Assembly: GCA_002900995.3 (NCBI GenBank)
Contig: CM035308.1
Coordinates: 1,612,001 to 1,676,000 of the forward strand
Reading direction: 5' to 3'
Length of the DNA stretch: 64,000 bases
Origin: Ganoderma boninense
Taxonomy: Eukaryota; Basidiomycota; Agaricomycetes; Polyporales; Polyporaceae
Position numbers and translations under genes: made by a program. Below the pieces are notes generated by a model. That model had not been told where the DNA came from. It made no database searches and was given only the letters and a program-made list of their open reading frames with translations. Shown piece by piece: positions 34,726 through 46,912 of this stretch (position 1 is its first letter; every line of letters starts with the position of its first letter).

Positions 34726-35548
34726 ATGGGATTTACGCTGCCACCACGAATGAACAACACTCCATCTGCCGCACTCGCTCGCGACCTCATGGCGCGCAAG
34801 GACGCCATCGACGAGCAGATGGAGGCGCAGTTTTCCATCCTCCAGAGCAACGGCGTAAACATGGACACTCCCCTCGTTGATTCAGATGGCTTCCCTCGGG
34901 CGGACATCGACATTTGGGCCATTCGCCACGCTCGCGTCAAGATTATTGAGCTTAGGAATGACAGGGATGCTCTGATGAACGACATCGGTCTTGCTCTACA
35001 AGGCGTTTACGATCCTGCCACACTTGCCAGAGAGGCTACAGCCGGTTCTATCGGAACTGGTGCACCAGGTCCCTCTTCTGATCCATTCGCCAAAGTCGAT
35101 GGTATTGCGCCGGGTAGCCCCGCTGCATCGGCAGTACGTTACTTCTCAAAATCTTCTCTCATCGTTTTTTCAGGAGTTGATTGTGGTACCGGCAGGGACT
35201 ACGACGAGACGATCTCGTTTTGTCATTTGGGCCTCTCACCAAGAGTTCATTCACGTCTTCGTCATTACAACCGCTAGCAGAACTGGTGGCATCTCATGAG
35301 GACGTAAGTCGTTATCCGCTTGCACCGCTTCCCTCGAGCGACTGATGTCTGTCATCTATCTTATCCCATCTAGCAACAAATAGATATTGAAGTCCTCCGA
35401 ACCAACAACAGAGTGAAGTTAATGTTTATCCCGAGACGAGGTTGGGGCGGGCGAGGTCTCCTAGGGTGAGACAATACTCTTCACGTAAGTGGGATAGTCG
35501 ACACTGACTTGTGTTCGCAGATGCCATCTCGTACCCTACAGCAGTTAG
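34726..35548 (+). CDS. NAS2: 26S proteasome assembly chaperone Nas2 (PSMD9/p27)
   Basis: Exons 34726-35133, 35196-35303, 35374-35465 and 35521-35548 give 211 residues. The N-terminal coiled region (ALARDLMARKDAIDEQMEAQ, then HARVKIIELRNDRDALM) is followed by a PDZ-like domain: VDGIAPGSPAASAGLRRDDL, SFTSSSLQPLAELVASHEDQ and LRTNNRVKLMFIPRRGWGGR, ending GLLGCHLVPYSS. This is the Nas2 layout, a chaperone that binds the ATPase Rpt5 during assembly of the 19S base. The second exon was fixed by requiring the LxxGD-like PDZ loop (here GLRRDDLVLSFG), which only reads in frame from 35196. A second ATG at 34750 (MNNTPSAALARD) is an alternative start. Confidence 0.9.
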
Positions 35549-35831
35549 CCCCAAATTAAATATGTACCTCTGTCCTCATGACGAGGTGTATGAAGGTGTA
35601 TGCGTGTTAGTAATGTTGTTGTATCCTTACCCAAAACTCAGCGATGCTCTCTGTACGATAGCCAAAGTGGACTAGCAGCGAAAGCCAAGTCATATGGACG
35701 TTGTAGGTCACCCCTGCTGACTCATAAGCGGCGTAACTAAGTACCGTACTTACATACATTCCGATCCGTTCCTGTGGTTATAGTACAACTCCAAAGAATT
35801 TGTACCCGCATTTTCATCCGGGCGCTGGGGT

Positions 35832-38468
35832 TCAAAGCTTGGCCGCCACGTTCGTGGTGTCTTGACCATACACGATGGCAGCGTCCAAATGAACGCGGTC
35901 CTCCTGCGCACTCTTGGTCCTCCGAACGGTCTCCAGCGCCGAGTCGAGTCCCCCTTCGAGGACCCAGCGGCGGAACACCTCAACGTCAGTTTGTGCCGCA
36001 GGCTCCTTCGTGCTGATAGCCCACACGGCGTGCTCGAGGAGGTACAGGCTGGACGCGACGTGACAGAAGAGGAACAAGGCTGGCCGGGGAAGGAGTGGGT
36101 GAACCGGTGGTTTGTAGGCGTTCGCCATCTCATCAAGGGCAAGACGAAGGGAAGTCAAAGGACCCCCAAGCAATTCAGAGAGCGGGCTAGGACAAGACTT
36201 CAAAACGTCGTATGCCCACTAGAGATGTGGTTAGACATGCAAACCCCCCGTTCGGCGAAGAGCGGCATTACGTACCTCGACAAACGTGTCCATTGCACGG
36301 GACTTCTCGGTGGCCCTGAGCACATCGAGGGAGAGTACAGTGATCGTGCCCTCCCAGATCTTCTCGACGTTCCCATCTGGAATCAGCCTGTTACGGCCGG
36401 TGCGCATGAGGTACGTAAGTCCCCGCACCTGCGGAGCGCTATGACGAACTCACTTCGCAAAGCCGTTTTCCTCCATGTACCCCTCTCCCCCGACGCAAGC
36501 CATGCACTCCTCCATAGCGGTGACGCACTTCTCCGCTGCGAACGCCTTGATGGCGGGCGTAAGCAGCCGGAGCCTGAGCTCCTCGTCCTTGCTCGCGACG
36601 CCGCACTCCGTCTTTCCCAGCAGCACGACGGCCCCGAACGAGAACTGCAACAGCGCCCGGTACAGCACATGGAGCTTCGCAAGCTCCGCGACGTGGAGCG
36701 GCGTGTCTTTGAGAAGCTGCGTCCCACCGCGGATCGCGCGGCCCTGCGAGTGTGCGGTGGCAATTGCGAGGGCCTTGCGGAGGTATCCGACGGAACTAAT
36801 GGCCGAGTGCGCGCGTGTGATGTTGAGCACGGGGGTGATGAGCTTCACGCCGTGGTTAGGTTGTCCGAGGAGAACGGCTTGCGCGCCCTCGAGGGAGAGC
36901 TCGGCGGTGGGCACGATCTTGGTGCCGAACTTGTTTTTGAGGCGATGGATGAGGATGCTGTTCGTGAGGGACGAGGGACGGGCTGTATCTGGGGGGCGCA
37001 CGAGCGGGAGGCGGACAGGGACGAGAAAGAGGGAGAGCCCACGAGCGCCATCTTCGAGGCGGCCGGTACGCGCGAGGGCGAGGGCGACGTCGCTGTCGGT
37101 TGCGGAAGAGAACCACTTGAAGCCTTGGAGTTCGTACTGCGGGCCGTATTCGCTGAGCTGGGATGTGGGAGCCGGGGAAGCCACGGTCTCCGTGCGAGAG
37201 ACATCTGAACCCCCGGGGCGCTAATAGTGGAAGGGAAAGGAAGATAGCGTCAGTTTGCACAGGATGCAGCGTGTCTCACTCATAATGTCAAGCTTGATCA
37301 TAAGCCCGCCCCATTGAGCTTGGATTGCTACCCAAGACACGTACGCACCTCTGTCATCCATTGTCCGGCAGTGTATGCCTGCGAAGGGTCGCGGCTGACG
37401 GCGATGTGCAATTGCAAATGCAAATGGGAGTGAATGCAAATATCATCAGCGTCTGGGGCACGACTCGGATTATACACGGAGAATGGACGAACCTTATCAG
37501 TCTCGAAAAGATGTCTCGCTTGAGCGTCTCAGATCCGATGAGCTCAATCACTGCGAGGATGAGGCAAGGGCGTCAGCGCAGCCGTAGAGGCGTCAAATTC
37601 TGCATCCCAATTGGAGCCGGGCAAGAGCATTTGAAATGACCAAGATGGCAACAAGTCTACAGGACGCCTGCCAGGAGAGAACGAGGCCCGCTGCCGAACT
37701 CGCGGACAGTGCGTCCCGCTGTGAGTTGTGCAACCACTCCTCGATACGCTCGCCCCGGTAAGTATTGGAGATAGATTCCCACCTCGTGCGACGCCGTCGG
37801 TCATACTCATCGGGCAATCGGTCTGAAATAGTGGAGATTAAATGATAGAGCGACCGTCGGTGGAGACGGAACAAACGCACAACGTCGGAGTCTGCGGCGG
37901 CGACGAAAAGTTTCGCGAAGCCATACGGCCTGCTGTGTTCTCGGTATTTGCGCTCGTATGGGATGGCGACTAGCCCCTCGCGATGATAGATGTCTTTCAA
38001 GCGACGCCAACCCTCGGAGGTTCGGAGGTCGTCAATGCGCCGACCCCAACTGTCGTATTGGACAAGCTGGGGAGGTGTGCAAAGCTTGCTCGCATCCCGC
38101 AAACCTATCAAATTCGGGGGTCAGTTTCCTGCAGTGCCTCATGTATCACTCATAGTGGCTATAGCGCGGGGGATGGCCTGATAGGCGTGGATGTGGGTCT
38201 ATGGCGCTTACTGGTCAACACATCTCCGCCGAAACGCTCCAGTTCTTGGTCCACGTCCTGAAACACGTTATGCGGAAGGATACGCCTGAGCAGCGGAGGA
38301 AGGGCCGGGTCCGTGGTGTACGGATTTCCTTCGACAAAGGGAACCTAGTGAGCGGACCAGGAGAGGTCGGCACATATATCACATATGCGTGTCAGCTCCA
38401 TATTACATCCTTCGAAGATCAAGACCGCAGCAGGATCTTACCGGTTGGAAGCCTTCTTCAACGCGCAT
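35832..38468 (-). CDS. AidB-type acyl-CoA dehydrogenase
   Basis: Exons 38468-38442, 38344-38212, 38104-37881, 37822-37783, 37550-37493, 37394-37349, 37220-36454, 36387-36276 and 36218-35832 give 597 residues. Seen: an N-terminal domain with PFVEGNPYTTDPALPPLLRR and FQDVDQELERFGGDVL, and LVQYDSWGRRIDDLRTSEGW, which mark the AidB-like adaptive-response subfamily; then CPMSMTDGVARVIELIGSET, AYTAGQWMTERPGGSDVSRT (a flavin/substrate loop), HRLKNKFGTKIVPTAELSLE and a C-terminal ACVGGEGYMEENGF block. The flavoprotein fold is four-domain. E. coli AidB binds DNA and is linked to alkylation damage; fungal homologues more likely oxidise branched acyl-CoAs, and the true substrate is unknown. No peroxisomal SKL-type C-terminus is present (it ends NVAAKL). 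The exon between 37493 and 37550 sits behind a 232-bp intron. Confidence 0.91.
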
Positions 38469-39216
38469 GGTGTCAAGGACGCAGTTTCGCGGTCGTTACA
38501 AGATAGTTGCCAGAGCTGAAGGAGGAAGCTCGAAGAAGTGCGTGGACGGGTACCTTGCCGTCGAGGCAGCCATACCGCCGCCAGCGCAGACCACATGGTG
38601 ACGGCTGCACAGAGCGGACCGCGGGAAACCGCTGAGCCCAAGCCGGGACCGCGATAACACAAGCCTGCGCCCAGCGCGAAGAGTGTGCGAACCCGCCACA
38701 GATGGCCTTCCCGGCGGCATCGGCGGGCGGTGCCGATTGGGCGATCGGCGAGGCGGCAGCGACGATAGCGGACTCTATCTGAGACCGCAGACACGCCAAA
38801 GCGCCCCTGAATGCTGTGCTCGGCGTTGGCACCATCCCAGTTTGGCAACTGTCGCTGTTCGCAGCCCGCCGCTCTCGCCACACGCCGAGTCGACCCTCAG
38901 ACCGCTGCAGGTCGTCCACGTAGATAGCAAATATACAGGGGGGTGAGAAGGATGGCGGTCAGCAATTGCAAATGAGACGGAAATCCGGAAAGCTCACTCC
39001 TTACCCATCGTCAACCGTCCACAGGCAATTTCCCCACTGCAAATGCAAAGTACAACGCAACAGACGCAATCTGAACCTCTATAGATGGCGTCAGGACAGC
39101 TAGCATAAGTCATACATGAATATATAGTCAGAGTGCAGAGCTCTGTCTAAGTCTATGGTGTAAATATGGTGAAATAGCAGATACAGTGACGTGTCCTCGC
39201 ACCGGGCGACGAATGC
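38469..39216. other. Intergenic region, promoter of the AidB-type gene
   Basis: About 750 bp between the AidB-type gene start and the TmpA-like gene stop. Copies of TGCAAAT/TGCAAATG occur near 38964 and 39038, the same motif as in an intron of the AidB-type gene near 37412-37440. No gene was seen. Confidence 0.45.
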
Positions 39217-41093
39217 TCAAGAATCCCAGATAGCACCGAAAGCCGGAATGCCTCTGCTCATCAAACCGTACACCACCTTCTTCGTCAGGGGCTCGTTGGA
39301 GATGATGACGACGGCCTCCGCGTCGAACTCCTTCACAAGGCGGTACGTGAGCTTCACCATGTCCGGCTTCCCGTGGACCCGAGTATCTGTGGAGCGAGGG
39401 AGCGGAGCACGTCAGAAAAATCGGCTGCGAGGCGTTGCGGTTGAAACTCGCCGTAAATGGCAGCATTCGGGTTCGCCTCAATGAGCGAGTCAACGAGGGG
39501 GTCTCCGAACGTCTTCCGCACGTTGGCCGCAACCCAGAGGAGCTGGAGAGGGATCTTCTTGGCGTACACGACCGGGGCGATGGGTGCAATGCCACTGCCC
39601 GTGGCGACGACCACAGCACGGCGGAACAGCGTCGTCACTGAGACGACACCCAACGTAGGCACGTCGCGAATCCAGATCTTGGTCGGCGGGTTCGCAATCT
39701 GCTCGCTCGTCCAGTCACCCGCGCGCGAGATAATGACGGAGTGGCCATCCTTGCCGGGTACGGCGATCGTCGCAAACGAATGCCACTCGAAGAGCGGCTT
39801 GTGCGACAGCCGGGTGAAATGACCAGGGACCGTGTTGACTGAATAGAAAGTAGGATCAGCGAATAAGAATCGCGGCGCTTGCACTTCACACGAGATGGGA
39901 ACTGACCGTAGTCGAAGTTGAACCGAACACAGTGCTCCGACAGAACGACGCTCTCGACGTTAACCTTCTTGAGGCGAAGCCATGGGAGGATGATGGAGCC
40001 GGTGATGATCACGACCAACCAGAACGGTACGGCGTGGACGAGGGCGTGTCCGAGCGACTCGCCGGGCGACTTGTAGTCCTTGACAAGGAAGACGATCTGT
40101 CACGCGGGAGCAGTTAGATTGGGTTTTATGGCGCCCGCAAATGGCCGAACGTACAAGGCACCACACAAGCGCGACTGCAGTCCACCCGCTGAAACGGTGG
40201 ACCATCTCAAAGGTGTCGTGATGCCGAGTCCTGGCGCGGGGGTACGCGAAGATGATCATGCTGATAAGGAGAGCGAGAATGATGTAGGTGAAGACGATGG
40301 TCGGAACGGTGATCTTTACGGCACGTGAGCGCGTATTCGCAGACGAAGAACGCGTTGGTAACATACCTTGTCCTTGTGGATGAACTGTTGTGTCGCCTTC
40401 GCGGCAAAAAGCACCAGCCATACGGTGCCACTGACTGCTGATCCAGAGTGGACTGTGGCATATTGATCAGTCTTCCGATGCGCCATCACAGGGAATTGTT
40501 ACTCACTGCCACCGATGCTGTAAACGCGTGCAATGACCCTCCGAGCCCAAAGAGGCCATCTAAGACCAATGATTAGCCCAGACTCTTCTCGACACGAGCG
40601 CCAATGAAACATGAACGTACGAGCGGGGGGTCCACAGGGCGACGGTGTACCACGCGTTGATCACGTAGGCCTGACGCATGAGGATAGCGACGAAGAGGTT
40701 CGCAACCGAAACCAGACCAAGGTACTTGGCGTCCGTGTTCGTCCCACCACGGACAGCAGCGGCGATGAAGATGGCCATGTTCGTGACGAAGACGATACCA
40801 AATAAGCGACGGTAGAGCGAGAAGATCTGGAAACGGATGTTGCTGAAGTAGTGACCGTGCAGCTTGTCGGGGATCTCGTCCTCCCGGTACCCCTCCCAGA
40901 TGGGGCCACCCTTCTCCTCCAGAGACGACGCCTCGGTCTTGTCATCGGAGACAGTGGCGGTTGTCGAAGCGGGATGCGACTCAGCGGCGTACGGGAGGGT
41001 AGGTACGGTGTTCATGTACGCGGGCTGAGGGGCAGCGACGACGGTCGTAGAGACCTGAGAGGTCTTTTCGTCACGGGGAACCGCACCGGACAT
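39217..41093 (-). CDS. tmpA: TmpA-like membrane flavin oxidoreductase (ferric-reductase-like)
   Basis: Exons 41093-40621, 40559-40507, 40452-40367, 40313-40155, 40096-39907, 39838-39452 and 39386-39217 give 505 residues. After a disordered 90-residue N-terminus come several membrane helices (FGIVFVTNMAIFIAAAV, VSGTVWLVLFAAKATQQF, IVFTYIILALLISMIIFAYP, VPFWLVVIITGSIILPWL), then a soluble FAD/NAD(P)-binding part with VPGHFTRLSHKPLFEWHSFA, AVVVATGSGIAPI and a C-terminal SRGIPAFGAIWDS. The layout matches Aspergillus TmpA, a membrane oxidoreductase tied to a signal for asexual development, and a domain found on some NRPS-like enzymes; function here is inferred. Intron 6 (39387-39451) begins with GC, not GT (GGCGAGT context); the frame and homology leave no GT alternative. 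Other introns are canonical. Confidence 0.86.
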
Positions 41094-42572
41094 GGCGGCC
41101 GGCTGCAGGGAGGTAAGGAGGGGGTAAGGAAGGGGGTGGGGAAGGAAGGGGGTGGGGAAGTCTGTTCGGAAGAAGACTGGGGGGTCTGAGAGAAGCTGTG
41201 ATGTAGATATATACCCACTCATTCTCCAATACTTGCCCCGAGCCCGAGGCAGGGACCTGGTGTCGGAACTCCTGGAACCCGCGCGCTGTGAGTGCAGGAA
41301 CCGAGAGATCTGAACGCCGGACCCTGATAGACAAATATGACACAGGATCTGGATTCGGAAGCGCAGATACGCACGTCATGCCAACCTGTTCCAAGGTGGT
41401 GATACAGGACAGCGAGCGTTCAGGATAAGGAGAGCCGACAACATGGACCCGGGCTGTGCCGTAACAATCCCGATCCTTGACATTCCTCGAGGGCGACGAG
41501 CCCCAATTTCCCTGAAACGTTCGAAAACAAGGTGAGAAAGCATAGAAATAACAATGCAGGTTCTTTGGCCGAAATGACCAAATATACCTATTACCAGGGG
41601 ACCTTCGCGATCATGGAGGGTAGGTCAGAAGGACTCCACGACGTTGGACAAATAAGCGAGCGAGGGGGATGAGTGCAGGCCATGGTGAGAATGACGTTGG
41701 AAGGCGCGATGCTCCGCTAGCTCACGCCTAACTGGAGCCTGCAACGTCGCTTTCGCGGAAAGGCCGCGTGGGCCTGCGAACGAATATGATAGTTCTTCTC
41801 TTCTCTGCCATGGAAATTGTGGGGATATGGCCCTTACATGTGCATTTTATTCGAGGACAGTGTCTACGAAACGACATAGTGGCATCGCTTCGCCACCAGC
41901 TTGACGAACTCCGCCCCGGTCCGACAGGAGTTGACAAGCCTTCCGCAAGCTGTGGGACTTGTCAAAGAAGCACTGATACGCTGACGGATAAGATAACTCC
42001 GGCTCCTCGGAGCTGGTAGCCACTTTGGCCTGCATCGCATTGTTCTATTTCGCAGGCCGGAGGGGCGCAGATCCTCAATTGCACTCCCAAGCGCCGGGGG
42101 TGCAGAAAGTTCCAACGTTCCAGGGCGGTAATCCGTGTTCTAGCAGCGGCGTCGCGATAGTTCCGCAGCGAAAGACAGGAATTGAAATCAAACAATCTCT
42201 CGGCCACAAAACTATCTGGAGCAGGACTGTCATCAGCACTGGAGGTGACGACGGATGACTGCAGGATACATTGCCTGCGGGAATTGATATGGCCACGCCG
42301 AGGCCATCAGGAGAAAATTGCGTCGAGGGCAGCCTGCACCGCCGGCGGAGAGGGCATTGAAGAGGACCGTGTGGTCGAGCAGCGAACGCAGCGAGGCGGC
42401 CGCGCGCAGGGCTCCTGCGGGGCACGTGACCGATTCCGGTGGTTGTCCGAAGAGCCGAGGCGCGGGCGCTGGCTGCCAGCGCTGCCACCGGGTGCCATCC
42501 GGGCAGCAACTGCATCAACGTTCGTTAACCTCTAACCTCCACCACGCAGCTTCCCCATCCAAGGATTTTGAT
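41094..42572. other. Intergenic region with a polypyrimidine promoter tract
   Basis: About 1.5 kb between the TmpA-like gene (-) and the thioesterase gene (+), holding both promoters. Between 41100 and 41170 the plus strand is almost pure G/A, that is C/T on the TmpA-like sense strand immediately before its ATG. Such CT boxes mark highly expressed fungal promoters. No gene was identified. Confidence 0.5.
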
Positions 42573-43850
42573 ATGTCTGCGTGCCTGAGGTTCACCCGCA
42601 GGGTAAGCGATATGGACCAGTGGCGCCTGCTGCAATCTCTCCGACTCCGAGCCCGAATCTTACAATCGTCCTGCACGAAAACTCCTGCAGGTCTGGCGGT
42701 CTTTCGTGGATAACAAAGGTGATTGGCCTCTCCGGCTTATCTGCACCGGCGTGCAGTGCTTCTAGTGCTCCTTGTCTGTCGGGCTACTGGCCAGGCCTTT
42801 TCTGAAAATTTATCCTCCAGGACACGATCAGCAATGCTTCCCAAACGTGCGTTGAACCGGCTTCCTCTGCTCCGCTTCGCCTGTCGCTTGCCTGTCGCTG
42901 AATATGAATCTATCGTCCTGTCTTCCTTTCACAGCTTCGAATATTGGACGCCAAGCCTGGCGAGCTCCGTGCGTCCCTTAAGATCGAGCCCTACCACCGT
43001 ATGTGATTGTTCCGCTTCTCACCTGTTGTCTCCACCCTGTGGTGCTCATCAGCTTCTTGTTCTAATAAACAGTCAATCGTGTTGGCGTGAGTGTCAAACA
43101 GTCATTTGTAGCCATGCGCGCCTCATTCCGTCCGGATCCGTCGGGACTCCTCTGGGTAACAAAAATAACATCACAGACTGTACACGGAGGACTCATCATG
43201 TCCCTCACGGATACTCTTGGATCTCTCGCCGTCGCGACCAAGGGTCACTTCATGACCGGGGTATCTGTCGACATCGGAACATCCTTTGTTAAGCCGGGGG
43301 GCCGCGCGGGGGACGAATTGATCGCGAAGGCGGTCATCACCGGCATCGGTGCGTATGTTCTGTTGCACCTCTCCACCTGCGACATTGCGCAGCTCACGGA
43401 GGAGTAACATTTCCTGTCCAAATCCGTACATACGAAATCAGGCAAGTCGCTTGCGTACACCAGGGTCGATTTCTACAACGCTCAGGGACAGCTCGCTGCG
43501 TACGGCCGTGAGTACACGCCATTGTCCTTCTCCCCATTCCAGGGTTTGCAGCACCCGCGTCGCTGACCGATCGTCGCATCCACCGTTCTTCTCGATCAAC
43601 TCTTCCTCGCCCGCGTCATCTTTCCCATCGGCTTCCCGCCCTCGCCCACCACCGCGACTGCGCTAGACCACACCAAGTACGTCGGAAAGTCGGCGGGACA
43701 CAAGGTTCGTGCGTCTTAGGCTCCAATGAGGCGCCACGCTTGTAACGATGCTTGGATGCTGACTCCGTTTCCACGCCCCGCCTATCATAGGATGACGTGA
43801 AGTTTTCAGAGGATGGCGAACGTGTTATCGACGGCACGGACATCGACTAA
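42573..43850 (+). CDS. Hotdog-fold acyl-CoA thioesterase (PaaI/ACOT13 type)
   Basis: Exons 42573-42602, 42652-42718, 42821-42846, 42935-42998, 43073-43086, 43177-43348, 43442-43507, 43667-43704 and 43791-43850 keep frame for 178 residues. The core is clear: LDAKPGELRASLKIEPYHLN, then TVHGGLIMSLTDTLGSLAV (HGG plus the downstream acidic residue of the PaaI active site), GVSVDIGTSFVKPGGRAGDE, and GKSLAYTRVDFYNAQGQLAA. The family hydrolyses acyl-CoA thioesters as a dimer or tetramer, often near mitochondria. The C-terminus (HTKYVGKSAGHKDDVKF, then DGTDID) closes after the hotdog domain. The first three exons are less certain, because they rest on splice phase and not on conserved sequence. A 14-nt microexon (43073-43086) encodes LNRVG. 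The CoA chain-length preference is unknown. Confidence 0.82.
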
Positions 43851-45387
43851 CCCACGGACCAAAAACATATCCCTCCCACCGGCTCGAAGTCGTGTACAAT
43901 TAGGTCGACAGCTTAACTTGATATCGTTTCTGCTAAGTACTTGTACAGGCCATGCTCTCACGTCGCTTCTCGCGCGGGTACGCCAAGTAGATGCCAGACA
44001 TCGATAGAAACGTTCCTAGGTTCCGCACCCCATGTTTGGGGTATCAATGGAGACCAATACCTACCCCGACGCTTCGTCCCACCCGAGTCACTCACCTTTT
44101 CAGGTCGGCCATGCATGTGGCTCCCGGTATGGTGCCTTAAACATTCCAGATCGACTTCCATTATCCAAAGATACAAAATCTCCTCGGGTACCCTTCGCAG
44201 CCGTCCATGAGGGTGGGAACGCGGTCTAAGCGCATGCAAGCCTGTCAGTGTCATTTCGAGCATGGCGTGGGCACGCTGTGGGCATGCTTGCGCAGAGTGC
44301 GTGTCCTCGATAAGATAGGGAGATGAGAGCCTTTCGAAGTGGTTCTCCTTCGACCTATACGGTAAACGGCTAGTGCTCAGGCAGGTAGGTTGTGAAGGGG
44401 GAGGAGGGGAGCGATAAGTGGCATCCTCCGAGTTCGTGGGCATGCTGTGCTCATGAATACCACTCGATTGGAGCAATCAGCGAGTGCGGGTTGCAAAGAC
44501 ATGACGCAGGCGCATACGTATACCGCACAGGCATCAATGTTGCTGCTCGTGTAATTATATGAGGTGGAATACGCTCCGAATGACGCCTTTTCACCCACGT
44601 TTCAGTGGGACGGAAAGGCTTTGGAAACCTGACGACGCCGATCTAGAGCTGTAAAAGCATGCAAGTTTACAGGTTTCCCCCGAGCAAAGACGGCTTCCCA
44701 AGACCTTGCTTTCTTGCGATTCGGCGAAACACTTGGAAGACCGACGTGATTTCCAAAGCCTGGCCCACTTTAAGGTGGGACTGTGCGCAGCAATATGTCA
44801 AAGTGTCACGCTCAAGGACAGATGTCGTTTCACAGGGATGCAAGCGCGAAAGATACAGCACTGATACAGCACAGTGGCACCTCTTGGCATCCTGATCACA
44901 TCGGAAACTTCCTGTCACGGCGTCTGGCAACGGAAACGTGGTTAGAAGGAGGCCGGCGGAGGTGGATCACTTGCAGTAAGAATTGGATCTAGCGCGTCCC
45001 AACGTAAAAACTGCCCTATTCGCCGAGATGCCGACTCTGAGACCGCCGGACTTGCATAGACTTGCATACGCGCTCCTACGAGCTCGGAGGCTGCTATGTA
45101 CCCCGCCACTGTAGAGCTCGAACGCCCCTCAAAAGGCAGGACGCACCCATGGACAGGCCCGTTGAGATCAACAAACTGTCAAATGCCTTCCACATTGGGT
45201 GCTCAGGCTCGCTGCGTGCGACCACCGGTGTTCATTAATCCCTGCGCGACCAAACTCCCCAGCGCAGATCAGGTTCATCTGCGGACGCTCCGGGGCTACA
45301 GATTCTTACGAGAAGTCATCATGATCCAGTGCAGAAGCCCCGTTTCCACCAATGTATTGTATTGTACAGAACATCCTCTGCCTCGGA
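43851..45387. other. Convergent intergenic spacer
   Basis: About 1.5 kb between the thioesterase stop (+) and the derlin stop (-). This is long for a convergent spacer in this window. The frames present on both strands have no recognisable product and no splice-consistent extension. A degraded gene or non-coding transcript cannot be excluded. Confidence 0.4.
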
Positions 45388-46377
45388 TCAAATGTCACCA
45401 AAGAGGCGTCTCCTGTCGCGGCAAACCTCAATATCAGCGGTCTTGTCATTCGAAGTAAGGGCGAGAACTTACAGAGCTTCTGGCGGGTCGCTGAGGATGG
45501 TCGGACCCCCCGTCATCTCGCGCATCCAGACGTCGCGTACGAACCATCCAACATGGCCTACAGCGCAGCCTAGAAGATCACCGGCGGCCGCTCTCCATGT
45601 GCCATTCAATATCCATGAGAGCCCAACAAGCGCGAGGGGAAGGTACGGAGCGGTGATCGTAATGAGGCCGAAGAGGGATACCGGCGTCGAGGGATGACGC
45701 CGGGACCATAGGTAGATCGGCACAAAGGCGAGCGGTGACGACAGGAAAGGCAGGTTCACCAAAGGGGATAAGCCCTGCGTCAGATAACAGAGAGAGTATG
45801 CCGTCAGTCGACGTTCGGAAGGCGGAATATGCGGAGCCGAGGGCTAAGGTTCCAAAGAAGCAAATTGACTTACCAGAAGCATGAGAGACGATAGGAGGAG
45901 GAGCCAGAAATAATCTGCTCTCCGATTTGCAAAAGAGGACTCCTCGAGCATCCGGCTGTATCGCATGCTGTGGAGGCGGATGTCATTTCAGGTCCGGATG
46001 GCGTAGGGGCGGGGCGGGGCGGGGGGGCAAGATTGACTCACAAGAAGAACATATGGAAAACAAAGTCGAGCGATATCGTCCCAAAGTAGAAGAAGGTGGT
46101 GAAGGCCCTCCATGGCTTCGGAACTGTCAAGCGAGTGGGAGCTGGTGGGTCGAGGGCACACTCACCTGCGCGTTCGTGAAGGCCGCCTTGAAGCTGAAAT
46201 ACAGCTGCAACGGGGTGACTATTTGGGTTTGCTATGGAACACGAGAATATTTGCCTCTGATAATCTAGACACAAGAGAGGGGCTTACCACCGCTAAACTT
46301 GTCAACACTGAGAGTCCAAGCCATGCCCTGGTTATGGGCGGAATCTGGGTGACCCAAGCTTCAACTCCGACTGGCAT
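45388..46377 (-). CDS. DER1: Derlin (Der1/Dfm1-like ERAD rhomboid pseudoprotease)
   Basis: Exons 46377-46288, 46231-46166, 46115-46042, 45967-45874, 45774-45473 and 45412-45388 give 216 residues. Seen: WVTQIPPITRAWLGLSVLTS, LQLYFSFKAAFTNAQPWRAF, FTTFFYFGTISLDFVFHMFF, RYSRMLEESSFANRRADYFW, the membrane block LVNLPFLSSPLAFVPIYLW, TAPYLPLALVGLSWILNG and AAGDLLGCAVGHVGWFVRDV. The Trp-Arg pair and the Gly-rich helix are conserved derlin features; rhomboid catalytic Ser/His are absent, as expected. Derlins help retrotranslocate misfolded ER proteins to the proteasome with Hrd1 and Cdc48. The last intron was chosen because the uninterrupted frame would stop inside a perfect GTAAGT donor; splicing adds RRLFGDI. 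Der1 and Dfm1 cannot be told apart with confidence. Confidence 0.92.
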
Positions 46378-46912
46378 CGTATTGTCTTCTAGCTGCACTT
46401 CAAAGGAATGGGTTAAGTGCTCCGACGGTGTAAAAGCAGGCTACAGGTATCAGGAATGGCAAGCAGGGCTGGGGGACATGACGGTCTACGAGCATTGTCC
46501 CGGCGGAGTCGTGCCACAGCAGCGACCACGGGCGCCTAGCGACCGCGAACGTGGCGTACGTCACTTCTGTCACGTGCACCCATCGTCGACCCGGCGCTAA
46601 TGTCACCCCACGCGAGTGCGTTGGCACAGCAGCCGCCTTCTCTTCCTCCTCCGCCTCCTCGTCAGGCTGCTGCCTCAGGCATCTCGCATCCAGTTTTTGC
46701 CGGAAATATTGAGTATTCCATCTGAGATGCACCAATTTACAGCACAATGTAAGCGTACAACCGATATCTATTTACAATTGAGCTTAGCAGTAATAACTAT
46801 GATGCAGGGCTACGGAACATCTAGCGAGTCCGGCGTAATCGTACAACAGTCCAGGTAAACAAGGATGTACGTGTCCAAAAGTACGCCGAATAAAATACAA
46901 CATCTTAGTCTG
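46378..46912. promoter_or_regulatory. Promoter region of the derlin gene
   Basis: 535 bp between the derlin start (-) and the stop of the DUF4436 gene (-). It should hold the derlin promoter and the DUF4436 3' end. No ER-stress element was identified with confidence. Confidence 0.45.

Noticed and set aside
35862..37208. A 448-codon open frame on the plus strand, opposite the AidB-type acyl-CoA dehydrogenase
   Set aside because: It is antisense to strongly conserved exons, crosses intron boundaries, and its Arg/Gly/Glu-rich product has no family; it is a by-product of GC-rich third positions.
42723..43292. A 189-codon plus-strand frame across the thioesterase region
   Set aside because: It lacks an ATG start and runs out of frame with the conserved HGG hotdog core; the spliced model explains the region better.
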